Of a stretch of DNA of 63,696 nucleotides, positions 25,257 through 34,670 are shown piece by piece. Source of the DNA: Candidatus Scybalocola faecigallinarum (GTDB lineage Bacteria; Bacillota; Clostridia; Lachnospirales; Lachnospiraceae); contig DVIT01000025.1 of assembly GCA_018711005.1 (NCBI GenBank), positions 1 to 63,696 of the forward strand, read 5' to 3'. How positions within the stretch are numbered: position 1 is the stretch's first letter; every line of letters begins with the position of its first letter. The position numbers and the translations under genes are program-made. The notes under the pieces were generated by a model, which saw only the letters and a program-made list of their open reading frames with translations, was not told where the DNA came from and did no database searches.

Positions 25257-25336
25257 CTTCCACCTCCGCAAAATAGTTATTATTTCCCCGCACTTCCCTC
25301 TGCGATGGGATAGGCAAACCGCCTGCCGGATAACAA

Positions 25337-26575
25337 CTATGCTGCCTGATGGCGGCGAAATCCACGGCCGGACCACAGGATCAGCACAAGGGCCGCTGCT
25401 GCATAGAACAAGGCACGCATGGAAAACACATCAAAAACAATATTCCCAAAAGTGTATGAAATATAATTGCTCCATCTTGGGATTGCCGCCTGATACGGCA
25501 GCAAAAGCAGGATCTGATTATAAATTCCCGTTGTCCCGTTAGGTGTAAGGAACATAGGAATAAACATCACAGGGATGATCACGGTCAGCACCAGATAGGG
25601 ACTTTTCATCCGTGCCGATAAAAACAGTGTCAGGCCGATCAATGCCATTAATACAAGGAAAAGCACGCCTGTCTGCACCAGAACCGCCTGAAGAAAAGTT
25701 AACGGGTATGGGATTACTGTATTTGTAATCTGAACTGGCAGATCCCAGCCGTCAATCCCAAAAGCTGACAGCGGGATCGCGTACGCTGCCAGAATATGGA
25801 TCACAAACGCGGCCATACCAAATAAAAGCGACGCCAGGATCTTTGCCCGTACAAGCCGGGTCTTTCCATATTTCCCCGACAAGAGCATAGCATCCGTCCC
25901 CGCCTGATATTCACTGGCAAATACCGGCGCAATGACAATACAAATGGCCAGTAAAGGAAACATAAATAGTTCAAAACAGCTGATCAACGTGGACCACCCT
26001 TCATAGTATCCATATTCAAAAGGTGTTTTAACCTGGCGGTTCATGGACTGCCAGTAATTTTTCTGCGCCTGGGTCATTTCATTGGAGGGGTCGTCTAAAA
26101 GCTTTTGGATTTTTTCGCTCCTTTGATTGTAGAAATCTGTACCTCCGGACACATCCATTGTTGGCAGGCTGTTATTATAGCCGGATGAGGTCCCCGGTTC
26201 ATCATAATTTGATGCGATCAGAGACAAAAGACTGCCCCGGTAGGCCTCAAAATCCCAGTAAGCATCTCCAATAAGATATTGTTCCGTACCGTCATACCCT
26301 ACATTTTCCGGATCCTGGAAAAGTATCTGGTATTGGCGGATTGTTTCTGTTACATATTCATCGGTTAAAGTCCCGGAGGTTTTTGAAATCTCAGCTTTCT
26401 TATAGGCAATCCCATCCAGGCCCCGTATAACGCCGCTGCTGTTGTAAGTCTGAAATTGCATGACCGGCAGCAGGCCAAACAAAAATATGGTTACCAGCAG
26501 GCTTACTGCCATAATGATCCATGTGGATTTTCGTCTCAAAATCTTAAGAAATTCAAATTTCACCAATGTTTTCAT
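25337..26575 (-). CDS. ABC transporter permease (ABC-2 type)
   Basis: The N-terminus has one span (TWIIMAVSLLVTIFLFGLLP) after a basic FEFLKILRRKS stretch, then about 150 residues outside the membrane, then five or six spans, the layout of single-component ABC-2 export permeases. It lies four bases after the ATPase gene. A close paralogue of similar length and layout (408 residues) occurs at 45659-46885. The exported substrate is unknown; antimicrobial peptides are common for such systems next to two-component genes. Confidence 0.85.
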   Translation of the reverse strand: MKTLVKFEFLKILRRKSTWIIMAVSLLVTIFLFGLLPVMQFQTYNSSGVIRGLDGIAYKKAEISKTSGTLTDEYVTETIRQYQILFQDPENVGYDGTEQYLIGDAYWDFEAYRGSLLSLIASNYDEPGTSSGYNNSLPTMDVSGGTDFYNQRSEKIQKLLDDPSNEMTQAQKNYWQSMNRQVKTPFEYGYYEGWSTLISCFELFMFPLLAICIVIAPVFASEYQAGTDAMLLSGKYGKTRLVRAKILASLLFGMAAFVIHILAAYAIPLSAFGIDGWDLPVQITNTVIPYPLTFLQAVLVQTGVLFLVLMALIGLTLFLSARMKSPYLVLTVIIPVMFIPMFLTPNGTTGIYNQILLLLPYQAAIPRWSNYISYTFGNIVFDVFSMRALFYAAAALVLILWSGRGFRRHQAA

Positions 26576-26579
26576 CCTA

Positions 26580-27497
26580 TCACTCCTCCCCTTTTAAGGC
26601 TGCCCGGTCATACTCTGTGCGGGATTCCTCTGCAGCCTCCTGTCCAAAATAATACAAAAACAAATCTTCCAGGTTGAGCTCTACCGCCCATGCCCCACAA
26701 GCCGGTGCTGTGTCGTGGACAATACGCAGCCGCACCCGGTGTCCTTCATGGTGAAGGTTGGATACAAGGAATTTCCTGCTGTAAATTTCAGCACTTTGTT
26801 CATCCGTAAGCAGCTCCCACACCTTTTGGTCAAGGACCTGCGTCACCGTGTCCGCCGGCGCATTGACCAGAAAACGGCCTTCCTTCATAAGCAGTATCCG
26901 GTGGGCAATGTAAGAAACATCAGAAACAATATGGGTAGATAAAATAACAATCTTTTCCTTTGCAACATCTGAAATAATGTTCCTGAAACGTACCCGTTCT
27001 TTAGGATCCAGCCCGGCCGTGGGCTCATCCAGGATCAAAATATCCGGATCATTAAGCTCCGCCTGAGCAATTCCAAGGCGCTGCTTCATGCCGCCGGAAA
27101 AGGAACGGATCTTTTTATCCCCTTCCCTGTCCAGATTTACCATGTGGAGCAGCTTTTTTGCCCGCTTTTTGGCCTGCCGCGGTTCCAATCCCTTTACTGC
27201 CGCCATGTAAAGCAAAAACTCCCGGGCTGTAAAATCCGGATAAAAACCAAGATCCTGGGGCATATAGCCAAGATGGGTATAGTATTCCTCCCCCAGCGCC
27301 TGCATAGTTTTGCCATTAAGCAGGATCTTCCCGGATGTGGGATTTAAAATCCCGCAGATCATCCGCATGAGTGTTGTCTTTCCTGCTCCATTAGCCCCTA
27401 AAAGGCCGTACACTCCCGGGACAAAGCTTATATTGATCCTGTCAACCGCCTGTTTTTGACCATAAGATTTGCTTAAATTTTTTAATTCCAGTTTCAT
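26580..27497 (-). CDS. ABC transporter ATP-binding protein
   Basis: Walker A GANGAGKTT, signature RSFSGGMKQRLGIAQ, Walker B ILILDEPTAGLDP and switch His in LSTHIVSD are all present. About 90 residues follow the ATPase core, as in BcrA-like exporters. The start at 27497 (MKLELKNLSK) has GGAGG seven bases before; an ATG two codons upstream and a longer frame to 27539 are less likely. Cotranscribed with the permease. The promoter region carries OmpR-type direct repeats. Confidence 0.9.
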   Translation of the reverse strand: MKLELKNLSKSYGQKQAVDRINISFVPGVYGLLGANGAGKTTLMRMICGILNPTSGKILLNGKTMQALGEEYYTHLGYMPQDLGFYPDFTAREFLLYMAAVKGLEPRQAKKRAKKLLHMVNLDREGDKKIRSFSGGMKQRLGIAQAELNDPDILILDEPTAGLDPKERVRFRNIISDVAKEKIVILSTHIVSDVSYIAHRILLMKEGRFLVNAPADTVTQVLDQKVWELLTDEQSAEIYSRKFLVSNLHHEGHRVRLRIVHDTAPACGAWAVELNLEDLFLYYFGQEAAEESRTEYDRAALKGEE

Positions 27498-27570
27498 ATG
27501 CATCCCTCCATACGCTTGATCTATAGTGCTGCCGTCCATTACGCAGCATTGAGGTTTTCTGTTTACTATA

Positions 27571-27629
27571 AGTATAAAACGCCAGCCTTAGGCCCGGCTT
27601 TTGTCAACCTTAAGTTTGCCTTAAGTTAA
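27571..27629 (-). promoter_or_regulatory. OmpR-type 11-bp direct repeat and promoter of the ABC operon
   Basis: CCTTAAGTTTG (27608-27618) is followed directly by CCTTAAGTTAA (27619-27629), a tandem 11-bp repeat as bound by OmpR/PhoB response regulators. On the minus strand a -10-like TATACT lies at 27576-27571 with no good -35 at the usual distance, as in activated promoters, so the repeats sit near -45. A TTGACA (27607-27602) also touches the repeat. The obvious binder is the response regulator at 29161-29865. Confidence 0.6.
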
Positions 27630-27717
27630 TCCACGGGCAGCTGTTCCCCTCAGACAGTAACAATGATCCGGTCATGGGGCCGCCATGGTCAGGATCGTTC
27701 CAATAAAGCGCACAATA

Positions 27718-27759
27718 AAAGGCCATAATTTCCATGCCTCCATGAAAATTATGGCCTTT
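27718..27759 (-). terminator. rho-independent terminator of the sensor kinase operon
   Basis: AAAGGCCATAATTT (27718-27731) pairs with AAATTATGGCCTTT (27746-27759). On the minus strand the stem is followed by TATT. It lies five bases after the histidine kinase stop. Confidence 0.85.
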
Positions 27760-27764
27760 ACAGA

Positions 27765-29171
27765 TTAAATGCTTATTTTAAATTCCGTCCCTTTTCCCGG
27801 TTGGGATTTTACAGTGATTTCACCGCCGTGCAGGGTAATGATCTGGCGGGCAATGGCCAGCCCAAGTCCTGTCCCTTCGCTTTTCTCCCGTGTGTTGGTT
27901 CCCCGGTAATACCGGCTAAAAAGCTTTTCTATTTCATCTTTTTCCATTCCTACCCCATTGTCCCGTATAAAAATATGTACTTGATCATCCATCCGGCTTT
28001 GTATGGAAATCTCCACTGCAGTATCCTCCGGATTATGGACAAGGGCGTTAGTTATAAGATTTTGCAGCGCACGGCGGAAAAGCTGGGGATCTATGGAATG
28101 GATCACTTCTGCTGCATCGCTGTCAAAAGACACGTTTCTTTTGGAAAATGCCGGATCATTGATCATATCGATCACCAGCTCCCGGATATAACGCACCAGC
28201 TCAACTTCCTGAAAGTGGCACGGCAGCGTCCCTGAATCCAGCTGATAGGTCAGCTTCAGATCATTGATCAGCGCTTCTGTATGCCGGACATTTTTTAAAA
28301 TGATCGTCCCATAGGCCCGGGCGTTTTTTGCTTCTGTCTCAGGATGCTCGGCCAGCAGCTCCCCATACCCTTTAATTGGGGAAAGAGGTGTTTTCAGGTC
28401 ATGGGTAATGTTGGCGATCCATTCATTGCGGGCCTGATCGGTCTCTGCCGCCAGCTTATCGCTGCGGCGTATATCCCCGTCGATTTTATTTAATGCCTGA
28501 TAAATATTTTTAAATACGCCCTTTTCTTTCACCGGCTTATAGGTGCGCAAGGACAGATCCCGGATTCCCAGACTGATCATAGACAGCTTTCGTGAAAGCC
28601 ACAGTCCATAGCCTAAGATCAGTAAGCCAATACACAAAAGGCCGGCAAGGATCAGCCCTTTTGCCAGGGGCTGCAGCCGGGACACAACTTCGCCATTATA
28701 GTAGATCACCGTTTCTCCGATGGCATAAGGAAAGCCTACAAAATAGCTCCATGTGCAGCCATTTTGTGAAAATGTGCCGGTATATACTGTATATTCCTCA
28801 GTATCAGCGCCGTCTTCGGCAGATACAAGCTGGGATGCCGTGTAGCTTTGAGGAACCGTTTCCGGCTTATTTTGTGAAAAAACTTCCTGACCGCTTTCGT
28901 CAATGACCTGGAGCCACAGGCCATAGCTGTCCAGCCGTTCCAAACCTATATCATCAATAGCAAGTTCCCCGTCTTTTTCAGACATCCAAAGGGAAAAATT
29001 ATCTGCAAAGGTCGCCGGCCAGGAAGCCGGGCTCAGCCCCTCCGGCTCAGGGATAGAAAAAATCAGGAAGCGCAGCCCGATAAACCCGGCCAGCAGCAGG
29101 ACCAGCAGGATTGCAAAAAAAACAACCGTACGGATAAACGGATTCATGGTATGTTTACGTTTATTTTCCAT
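27765..29171 (-). CDS. sensor histidine kinase
   Basis: Two membrane spans (IRTVVFFAILLVLLLAGFIG and GLILAGLLCIGLLILGYGLW) enclose about 140 residues outside the cell. The cytoplasmic part has a short linker, the phospho-acceptor box NITHDLKTPLSPIKG, the N box NLITNALVHN, DNGVGM and GTGLGLAIARQI. Gene order and the four-base-scale overlap with the response regulator show a pair. The ATG at 29171 is preferred, and the gene starts inside the end of the regulator. The cue is unknown; the ABC exporter downstream is a likely target. Confidence 0.92.
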   Translation of the reverse strand: MENKRKHTMNPFIRTVVFFAILLVLLLAGFIGLRFLIFSIPEPEGLSPASWPATFADNFSLWMSEKDGELAIDDIGLERLDSYGLWLQVIDESGQEVFSQNKPETVPQSYTASQLVSAEDGADTEEYTVYTGTFSQNGCTWSYFVGFPYAIGETVIYYNGEVVSRLQPLAKGLILAGLLCIGLLILGYGLWLSRKLSMISLGIRDLSLRTYKPVKEKGVFKNIYQALNKIDGDIRRSDKLAAETDQARNEWIANITHDLKTPLSPIKGYGELLAEHPETEAKNARAYGTIILKNVRHTEALINDLKLTYQLDSGTLPCHFQEVELVRYIRELVIDMINDPAFSKRNVSFDSDAAEVIHSIDPQLFRRALQNLITNALVHNPEDTAVEISIQSRMDDQVHIFIRDNGVGMEKDEIEKLFSRYYRGTNTREKSEGTGLGLAIARQIITLHGGEITVKSQPGKGTEFKISI

Positions 29172-29865
29172 AAGGATCCACCAGCTTATAACCAAGACCT
29201 TTTAAGGTCAAAATATACTCCGGAGCCGCCGGATTACTTTCCAGCTTTTCCCTTAAATGACGGATATGTACCATGATCGTGTTATCACAGCCAAAGCTAT
29301 CCTCGCCCCAAATAGTCTCATAAAGCCGCTCCTTACTGATCACCCGGCCTTTATTTTCTGCCATATAGCACAAAATTTCAAACTCCCGGGCGGTCAGATC
29401 CAGCGCCTGGCCGTCTTTAAAAACCCGGCCGCCGTCAGGATCAATAGTCAATGCACCAATACTTATGGCCGCCCTTTGCTCCGGCGCAGCCCCGTATCCC
29501 AGCCGTCTCAGCTGGGCTTTGACCCGGTAAGCCACCTCTCTGGGGCTAAAGGGCTTTGTTACATAATCATCCCCGCCCACGGCCAGTCCCAGAAGCTTAT
29601 CCAGCTCATCATTTTTAGAGGATAAAAATAAAATAGGACAATGGGAAATGGACCGGATCTGACGGCAAACTTCATAGCCGTCCATATCCGGGAGCATAAT
29701 ATCCAAAATGATCACATCCGGACATAACGTTTGACACTTTTCAATGGCATCACGGCCATTTTCCGCTTTAATAATATATTCAATGCCCTCAATATTTAAT
29801 GCCTTTTCCAAAAGCTCTAAAATATCCGGCTCATCATCCACTAACATGACTTTATATTCCTTCAC
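29161..29865 (-). CDS. OmpR family response regulator
   Basis: The receiver domain has VDDEP, the phosphorylated Asp in DIILDIMLPDMDGYEV-like order (VIILDIMLPDMDGYEV), and KPFSPREV with the conserved Lys. The C-terminal winged helix has LTAREFEILCYMAENKG and HIRHLREKLE. The GTG at 29865 with AGGAGGGATT in front is the best start; the frame extends eight codons upstream. The direct repeats before the ABC operon fit this family. Confidence 0.93.
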   Translation of the reverse strand: MKEYKVMLVDDEPDILELLEKALNIEGIEYIIKAENGRDAIEKCQTLCPDVIILDIMLPDMDGYEVCRQIRSISHCPILFLSSKNDELDKLLGLAVGGDDYVTKPFSPREVAYRVKAQLRRLGYGAAPEQRAAISIGALTIDPDGGRVFKDGQALDLTAREFEILCYMAENKGRVISKERLYETIWGEDSFGCDNTIMVHIRHLREKLESNPAAPEYILTLKGLGYKLVDPYGK

Positions 29866-29875
29866 CCAATCCCTC

Positions 29876-30436
29876 CTATATTTCATCATCCAGCAGCTGT
29901 ATCCGGTCCACCTGATCGATCATTGCCGGAGATGTCTCTTTGACCTGTCCTGAAAAAGTAATGGAGATCGTATCTCCATTTTCCAGCTGAGAAAATTCTA
30001 TGGAAGTTCCCCGCCACTGAAGGATTGTTTCACCAGAGACAGAAATCTCAAAATCCCCCCGGAAATTTATATCATTAACATCCAGGCCGCTGACACGGAT
30101 CGTATTGCCGGCCTCTAAAGACCCTGTGATCCCGGTGATCTTTCCATAAAAAGTCTGGGTATACCCAACTGCATCATCTGTGGCCAAAGCACCATTTTCC
30201 ATACGATCATACGCTGTTTTATATCCGGTAAAGTACCCGGTCACCGCCGTTAATATAAGAAGTACAACCGCCGTAATGATCAGCGGCTTATATGGCGGCC
30301 CAGACGGCTGGGATCCACTCTCACCTTCTTTGATCATCCGGCTGATCTTCTTTTTGTATACCCGAAACGATGCGGCAATGGCCGCCGCCAGGATCACACA
30401 TGCTGCCAGCAAAACAATTATACATATAACGATCAT
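29876..30436 (-). CDS. small membrane protein with a YobA/DUF3221-like outer domain
   Basis: Two membrane spans (residues 1-24 and 50-70) flank a short basic-acidic loop. The outer part (TFYGKITGITGSLEAGNTIR, GDTISITFSGQVKETSPAMI) resembles small beta-barrel DUF3221-type domains found on Firmicutes surface proteins. It sits in the operon VanZ protein, this gene, response regulator, sensor kinase, and may modulate the sensor. Start at 30436 with GGAGGTCCCC. Function not established. Confidence 0.6.
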   Translation of the reverse strand: MIVICIIVLLAACVILAAAIAASFRVYKKKISRMIKEGESGSQPSGPPYKPLIITAVVLLILTAVTGYFTGYKTAYDRMENGALATDDAVGYTQTFYGKITGITGSLEAGNTIRVSGLDVNDINFRGDFEISVSGETILQWRGTSIEFSQLENGDTISITFSGQVKETSPAMIDQVDRIQLLDDEI

Positions 30437-30456
30437 TACGGGGACCTCCTTATTCT

Positions 30457-31872
30457 TTAATCCAGCGCCGCCACATAATCGGTCATCGGTCCTTGCCCGG
30501 CAAGCTCAAGATTAAAAACATATACCGGCTGATAAAAGCCTTTTGTATCTGTGATCCACTCAAGTTCACAGGAAAGTACCTGCACCTGATCCACAGCATA
30601 AAACTCCAACAAATGCCCGTAAAAGCTCCTGCCGCTGCACAGGGTATCCAATGCCTGCGCCGGACTTAAAATATCTTCCCTGGCATAGGGAACAAGGGGC
30701 ACGATGTGATTGTAGATCCTTGTAATCTGTGTCTTTCCATTTTCTTCTCCAAAATAGCATGTCAGGGTACCATAAAACACTTCATCCCCCGAAGGAATAA
30801 AATCTGCAGAAAAGATTCCTCTGCTCATGCCGTCATTAGATTCTATAGAAAATTGTGCTTCTTCCGGCAGGGTAATGTTCCACGAACGCAAAATTTCTTT
30901 AATATCCTCCGGATCTATATCAGAAACACTTCCCTCCAAAACAGGGACATTGTGTTCACCAATAGAATATTCCCATGAACCGTCCTGTTGATTCAGGTTA
31001 AAAAAATCCCCTGTAGAATGATCCGCAAAAATAATCGATCTGTCGTAATAATAGGTATCTTCAAAGTAGATCCCTGTATTTTGAGCAAACTCACGGGCAA
31101 ACGCTTCACCGGAAGATTTATCCAGGCTATTTGCCTGATATACTTCAGCTTCTGCGGGTGCGTTTTCAGGGGTAAACTCAACGGCCCACTCTATATTTTC
31201 AAGATCGGCCCGATACAGCGCTCCATTTAAGTTGCCGTAGGGTTTAATATAATAAACTGCAGCAATGGCGGCAAAAACCAGGATCAAAGCCACCGGCACC
31301 GACAAGGCGCCGCATATTTGTTTTTTCCATCCCCCAGGCCTTTTAACAATTACAAAAACAGCCATGACCAGACCCCAGCCGGTGATTGCGCCTAACGTAT
31401 TAGTAAATAGATCATCCACATCAAAAATACCGCGCTGACATACAAGCTGAAGCATTTCAATACCAAAGGACGCTGCAAATCCGGCCAAAAGCGTCCAGTA
31501 CCAACGCCTGAATATACGGAACAATATAGGAAGCAATACGCCTAAAGGAATGAACATAGCAATATTTAACACTACATTCATCCACGCCTGCAAGGAAAAA
31601 AGATTCCAGGCTTCTTTCCACGCCATAAATAAATGAAAATTCCATTGCTGGAATCCGCTTTCACTGCGGAACAAGGTTGCATAAAGCGTTAGAGACAGCC
31701 ATCCGACCAAAAACAATGCCGCCACAGCTTTTTTCCATGGAAACAACCGTCCCCGGCGCTTATACGCCAATCGTACTCCCACCAGGACAACAACACTGAC
31801 CAGCATTGCCAGGACGACTAAAAAAAGCCCCTGCCCCAACAAGCCCAGCACATACATAATAAAATCATTCAT
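30457..31872 (-). CDS. VanZ-like membrane protein with a large outer domain
   Basis: The first 190 residues contain five spans and the VanZ signature region: NVVLNIAMFIPLGVLLPILF, FGIEMLQLVCQRGIFDVDDL and TNTLGAITGWG. VanZ proteins lower binding of teicoplanin-type or other drugs to the cell surface. After a further span (about 200-220) comes an extracytoplasmic part of 250 residues (SLDKSSGEAFAREFAQ, QVLSCELEWITDTKGF) unlike classical VanZ, resembling regulatory domains of YycH type. It is the first gene of the operon with the two-component pair, so it may help sense cell-wall stress. Ribosome site GAGGAGAG. Confidence 0.8.
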   Translation of the reverse strand: MNDFIMYVLGLLGQGLFLVVLAMLVSVVVLVGVRLAYKRRGRLFPWKKAVAALFLVGWLSLTLYATLFRSESGFQQWNFHLFMAWKEAWNLFSLQAWMNVVLNIAMFIPLGVLLPILFRIFRRWYWTLLAGFAASFGIEMLQLVCQRGIFDVDDLFTNTLGAITGWGLVMAVFVIVKRPGGWKKQICGALSVPVALILVFAAIAAVYYIKPYGNLNGALYRADLENIEWAVEFTPENAPAEAEVYQANSLDKSSGEAFAREFAQNTGIYFEDTYYYDRSIIFADHSTGDFFNLNQQDGSWEYSIGEHNVPVLEGSVSDIDPEDIKEILRSWNITLPEEAQFSIESNDGMSRGIFSADFIPSGDEVFYGTLTCYFGEENGKTQITRIYNHIVPLVPYAREDILSPAQALDTLCSGRSFYGHLLEFYAVDQVQVLSCELEWITDTKGFYQPVYVFNLELAGQGPMTDYVAALD

Positions 31873-32077
31873 TTCCCACTCTCCTCTCCGAGATGCCCCT
31901 TATTGCTTAGGAGCATTCAAAACAGTAAATGTTATGCTCATAAATCGCATTACATTTTCTTCATTTTATCATGAAAGCTCCCTATCCGCAAGGAAAGCTC
32001 CTTTTCGGCAGTGTTGTTCCATGCTATTAACAGCAGAATAAACATTGCATTATAAACCTTTTTTGGATATAATTTAA

Positions 32078-32599
32078 TTACAGGATTCCTCTGTTGATGC
32101 TTTCATATGTGATTTTGCCTGGCTTCCAGATCATCTGTACCGTTATACCTATGAAACGATCTGCCGTGAAAATGGACGCCCTTTGGGTCAGGGACAAACG
32201 ACAGTATTTTTGAGTACAAAGGGTAAAAATGATGCAGATGTACCTAAAGCACTGATTAATTTTCTGAAATACGTAGGAAATCCGGAAACCTTTCCTCAAG
32301 ATTTTGAGGGTGACCGTTTTGTAGCTCAGGTAGAGTCCCGTGTGCAGTTGATCAAAGCAAACCGTGATTGGGAGGCGAGATTTATGCTCTTGGAATTAAT
32401 GCTTAAGGATGAACGACAGGAAGGTCTTTTAGCTGGCCGCAGGGAAGATATTTTCCAGCTTTTGGAGATGTGTGGAGAAATTCCAGAGGATATTCGTTCA
32501 AAGATCAATGCCCAGACTGATGAAAATGTACTTAAAAAGTGGCATATTGCAGCAGCAAAGGCTTCATCTGTGGATGAGTTTAGAGATCATATGCAATAA
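32078..32599 (+). pseudogene. Rpn/YhgA family nuclease, 5'-truncated
   Basis: The frame opens after a stop at 32075-32077 with SSVDAFICDFAWLPDHLYRY, then TTVFLSTKGKNDADVPKALI, the central part of PD-(D/E)XK transposase-like proteins, and goes on to ERQEGLLAGRREDIFQLLE and a helical end. The nuclease-bearing N-terminal ~120 residues are absent and no ribosome site precedes it; a TTG at 32183 is not a convincing start. This member differs from the copies at 6.0 and 8.2 kb, so it is a separate relic. One of few plus-strand genes. Confidence 0.75.
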
Positions 32600-32644
32600 A
32601 CCACGGTATCCAAAGAAAACGTATATAAACAGAAATTTACTGTC

Positions 32645-32688
32645 ATAGAGCCGTATTTTTAGGGATTTCTCTAAAAATACGGCTCTAT
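32645..32688. terminator. bidirectional rho-independent terminator
   Basis: ATAGAGCCGTATTTTTAG (32645-32662) and its perfect complement (32671-32688) form an 18-bp stem with an 8-base loop between the convergent Rpn remnant and the MFS gene. Confidence 0.9.
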
Positions 32689-32704
32689 TTCGCATTTCCC
32701 GCTG

Positions 32705-33955
32705 TCAGTGTTCCGACAGCACTTCTTTAAATCGAACAAAAAATCGCCGTGATAAGGTTCCAATCAGACATACGATCACGCCGCTGGGAATAAGGACCCA
32801 ATATACGCTGTGAGAAAAATAGTCAAATAAGGCGCCGTAAATGATCTGGCCTATGGGCTGGGCGCACATAGACAGCGTAAATACATAAGACATGATCTTT
32901 CCCATCATATTTTCCGGAGTAAGCTTTTGAATAACCGAAATGGCATAGGTGGAAAACAGGCTGCATCCGAACTGGCAGGCACAGAACATGACCAACAGGA
33001 TCCCGTATCGGGCCATGGCACTAAGGGGCAGTAAAAAAGCAATACCGCATGGGATCAGGCACAGGCCAAAGGCAATAAAAACCCAGGATAAATGAGGCAT
33101 GCGCATTTTTCCTGACAGCACAGCCACACATACGCTGCCAAGGACCGCGGCAACACCCATGGCGCTTTCCGCCGCACCATAAAGCCGGGCAGATAGGCCC
33201 AGGACAGTGCGCACCAGATAAGGAAAACCAACAACAGCCGTTCCGGCTACAAACAGACTTACGATAGCTGCCAGTAAAAGCAGCTTTAAAATGCCCGGCT
33301 GATCATTTCGCAAGAAGCGCATGCTGGCAGAAAAATCCTCTCTGACCATGGTGCTGATCTTGATTTTGCCAGCCTGTGATTTTTTATATTCCAGCTTAAT
33401 GAAGCATTCTAAAAATGCTGTCACAAAAAAACCCGCCACAGCTGCCATGAAAACCGGCTGTATACCAAAAGCTGTATAAAACATACTTCCCAGGAATGGC
33501 GTGACTAATGATGCGATGGAAGATACCTGGTTTACTATGGCATTGCCTTTAACAATATTTTCACCAGACAGCATCTGGGGAATGCAGGCCTGGACCGTAG
33601 GGGATTCAAAAGCACCCAGTATAGATAAAACGACCAGCAGTACACCAATAACAGCAATATCCTCTCCCATTTGCAGCGCAAGACTTGAAAGAAGCACAGC
33701 CAGACCGGATAAGCCATCCAGCACCACCATAATATTGCGCCGGTTTTCCCGGTCGGCAAGGATGCCGCCAAAGGGCGACAGCAAAATAGTCGGCACCATA
33801 GATAAGGCCAACAGTCCGGCAAAAACAGAGGCTGAACCGGTAAGTTCAAGGACATACATGGACAGGGCAAATCTAAGGGTATAATTGCCCAAAAGGGAAC
33901 TGATCTGCCCGAGAATCAAAAATGTAAAATTGCGGGTAAAAAGCTTTTCTTTCAT
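32705..33955 (-). CDS. MFS transporter
   Basis: About 12 spans in 416 residues. GGILADRENRRNIMVVLDGL is the loop 2-3 signature of the major facilitator superfamily. The type is the macrolide-efflux-like MFS of Firmicutes (NAIVNQVSSIASLVTPFLGS, MMGKIMSYVFTLSMCAQP). The ATG at 33955 has GGAGGTGTG; the longer frame to 34021 overlaps the permease gene. It is last in the operon after an ABC exporter, four bases from the permease stop. Drug efflux is likely, substrate unknown. Confidence 0.9.
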   Translation of the reverse strand: MKEKLFTRNFTFLILGQISSLLGNYTLRFALSMYVLELTGSASVFAGLLALSMVPTILLSPFGGILADRENRRNIMVVLDGLSGLAVLLSSLALQMGEDIAVIGVLLVVLSILGAFESPTVQACIPQMLSGENIVKGNAIVNQVSSIASLVTPFLGSMFYTAFGIQPVFMAAVAGFFVTAFLECFIKLEYKKSQAGKIKISTMVREDFSASMRFLRNDQPGILKLLLLAAIVSLFVAGTAVVGFPYLVRTVLGLSARLYGAAESAMGVAAVLGSVCVAVLSGKMRMPHLSWVFIAFGLCLIPCGIAFLLPLSAMARYGILLVMFCACQFGCSLFSTYAISVIQKLTPENMMGKIMSYVFTLSMCAQPIGQIIYGALFDYFSHSVYWVLIPSGVIVCLIGTLSRRFFVRFKEVLSEH

Positions 33956-33959
33956 TAAA

Positions 33960-34670
33960 TCACACCTCCATATTTTGGACACGCCGCCCCAAATCTGCTC
34001 CTGCCGCTCCTGCTCCGGCAATACAGATCACGGCTGTAAGCGCCGCTGTCGGCCAAAATGATATTCCTGCGGATAAAACCTGACAGATCACAGTAGCCAG
34101 GATAACAGATGACACGATTGCTGCAGATACAGATTTTTTAATAAACCCCAGCCACGTTGCCTGGATGCCCAGCGCACCGGCGATGACACAATGGCAGATC
34201 AGGGAAATAAAGGCCGTAAAAAGAATTTGTACTGTCAGCTGATCCCTGCATATAGGAAATATCTGCTCAGTAAAAAAGAACAGCCCATCGGATACAAGAC
34301 CCCACACAGCCATGGCAGCTGTAGGATAAGCGAAAACAATCAGAAGCTTTCCACCCAGGATCCTTTTTCGAGAAACAGGATATGAAAACAGCAGTACCGC
34401 TTTTTTGTCTCCGTAAGCCTCCACAATGAGTCTGGCGCCCATAACAGATCCTAAAATTGTAAACATAGCTGTGCCTAAAATATGATTAAGGGAAATCAAA
34501 AAATCATAAGAAGCAAATAAGGCGCTGTCGCCCTCTGACGGATCAAGATACGGGATTGCCGCCATAAAATACTGAAAAGCGATCAAAGCTATACCGCACC
34601 CCACAGCAGCCCTGTGCCAGGGCCTCAGACGATACTTCAAAATTTCCAGCCGGATCAGATTATACATGCC
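33960..34670 (-). CDS. ABC-2 type membrane protein
   Basis: Six spans in 236 residues starting MYNLIRLEILKYRLRPWHR, with FSYPVSRKRILGGKLLIVFA after the third span. This matches the permease of lantibiotic-immunity-type ABC exporters. The ATG at 34670 has GGAGAAAGG and overlaps the ATPase gene by 11 bases. Confidence 0.85.
   Translation of the reverse strand, partial: GMYNLIRLEILKYRLRPWHRAAVGCGIALIAFQYFMAAIPYLDPSEGDSALFASYDFLISLNHILGTAMFTILGSVMGARLIVEAYGDKKAVLLFSYPVSRKRILGGKLLIVFAYPTAAMAVWGLVSDGLFFFTEQIFPICRDQLTVQILFTAFISLICHCVIAGALGIQATWLGFIKKSVSAAIVSSVILATVICQVLSAGISFWPTAALTAVICIAGAGAAGADLGRRVQNMEV

Noticed and set aside
24558-25376. TetR start at 25376
   Set aside because: Forty extra codons of non-family sequence and no site; the ATG at 25256 has GGAGGTGG.
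32183-32599. Intact 138-residue gene starting at TTG
   Set aside because: Family sequence continues upstream in frame to a stop at 32075-32077, so it is a 5'-truncated relic.
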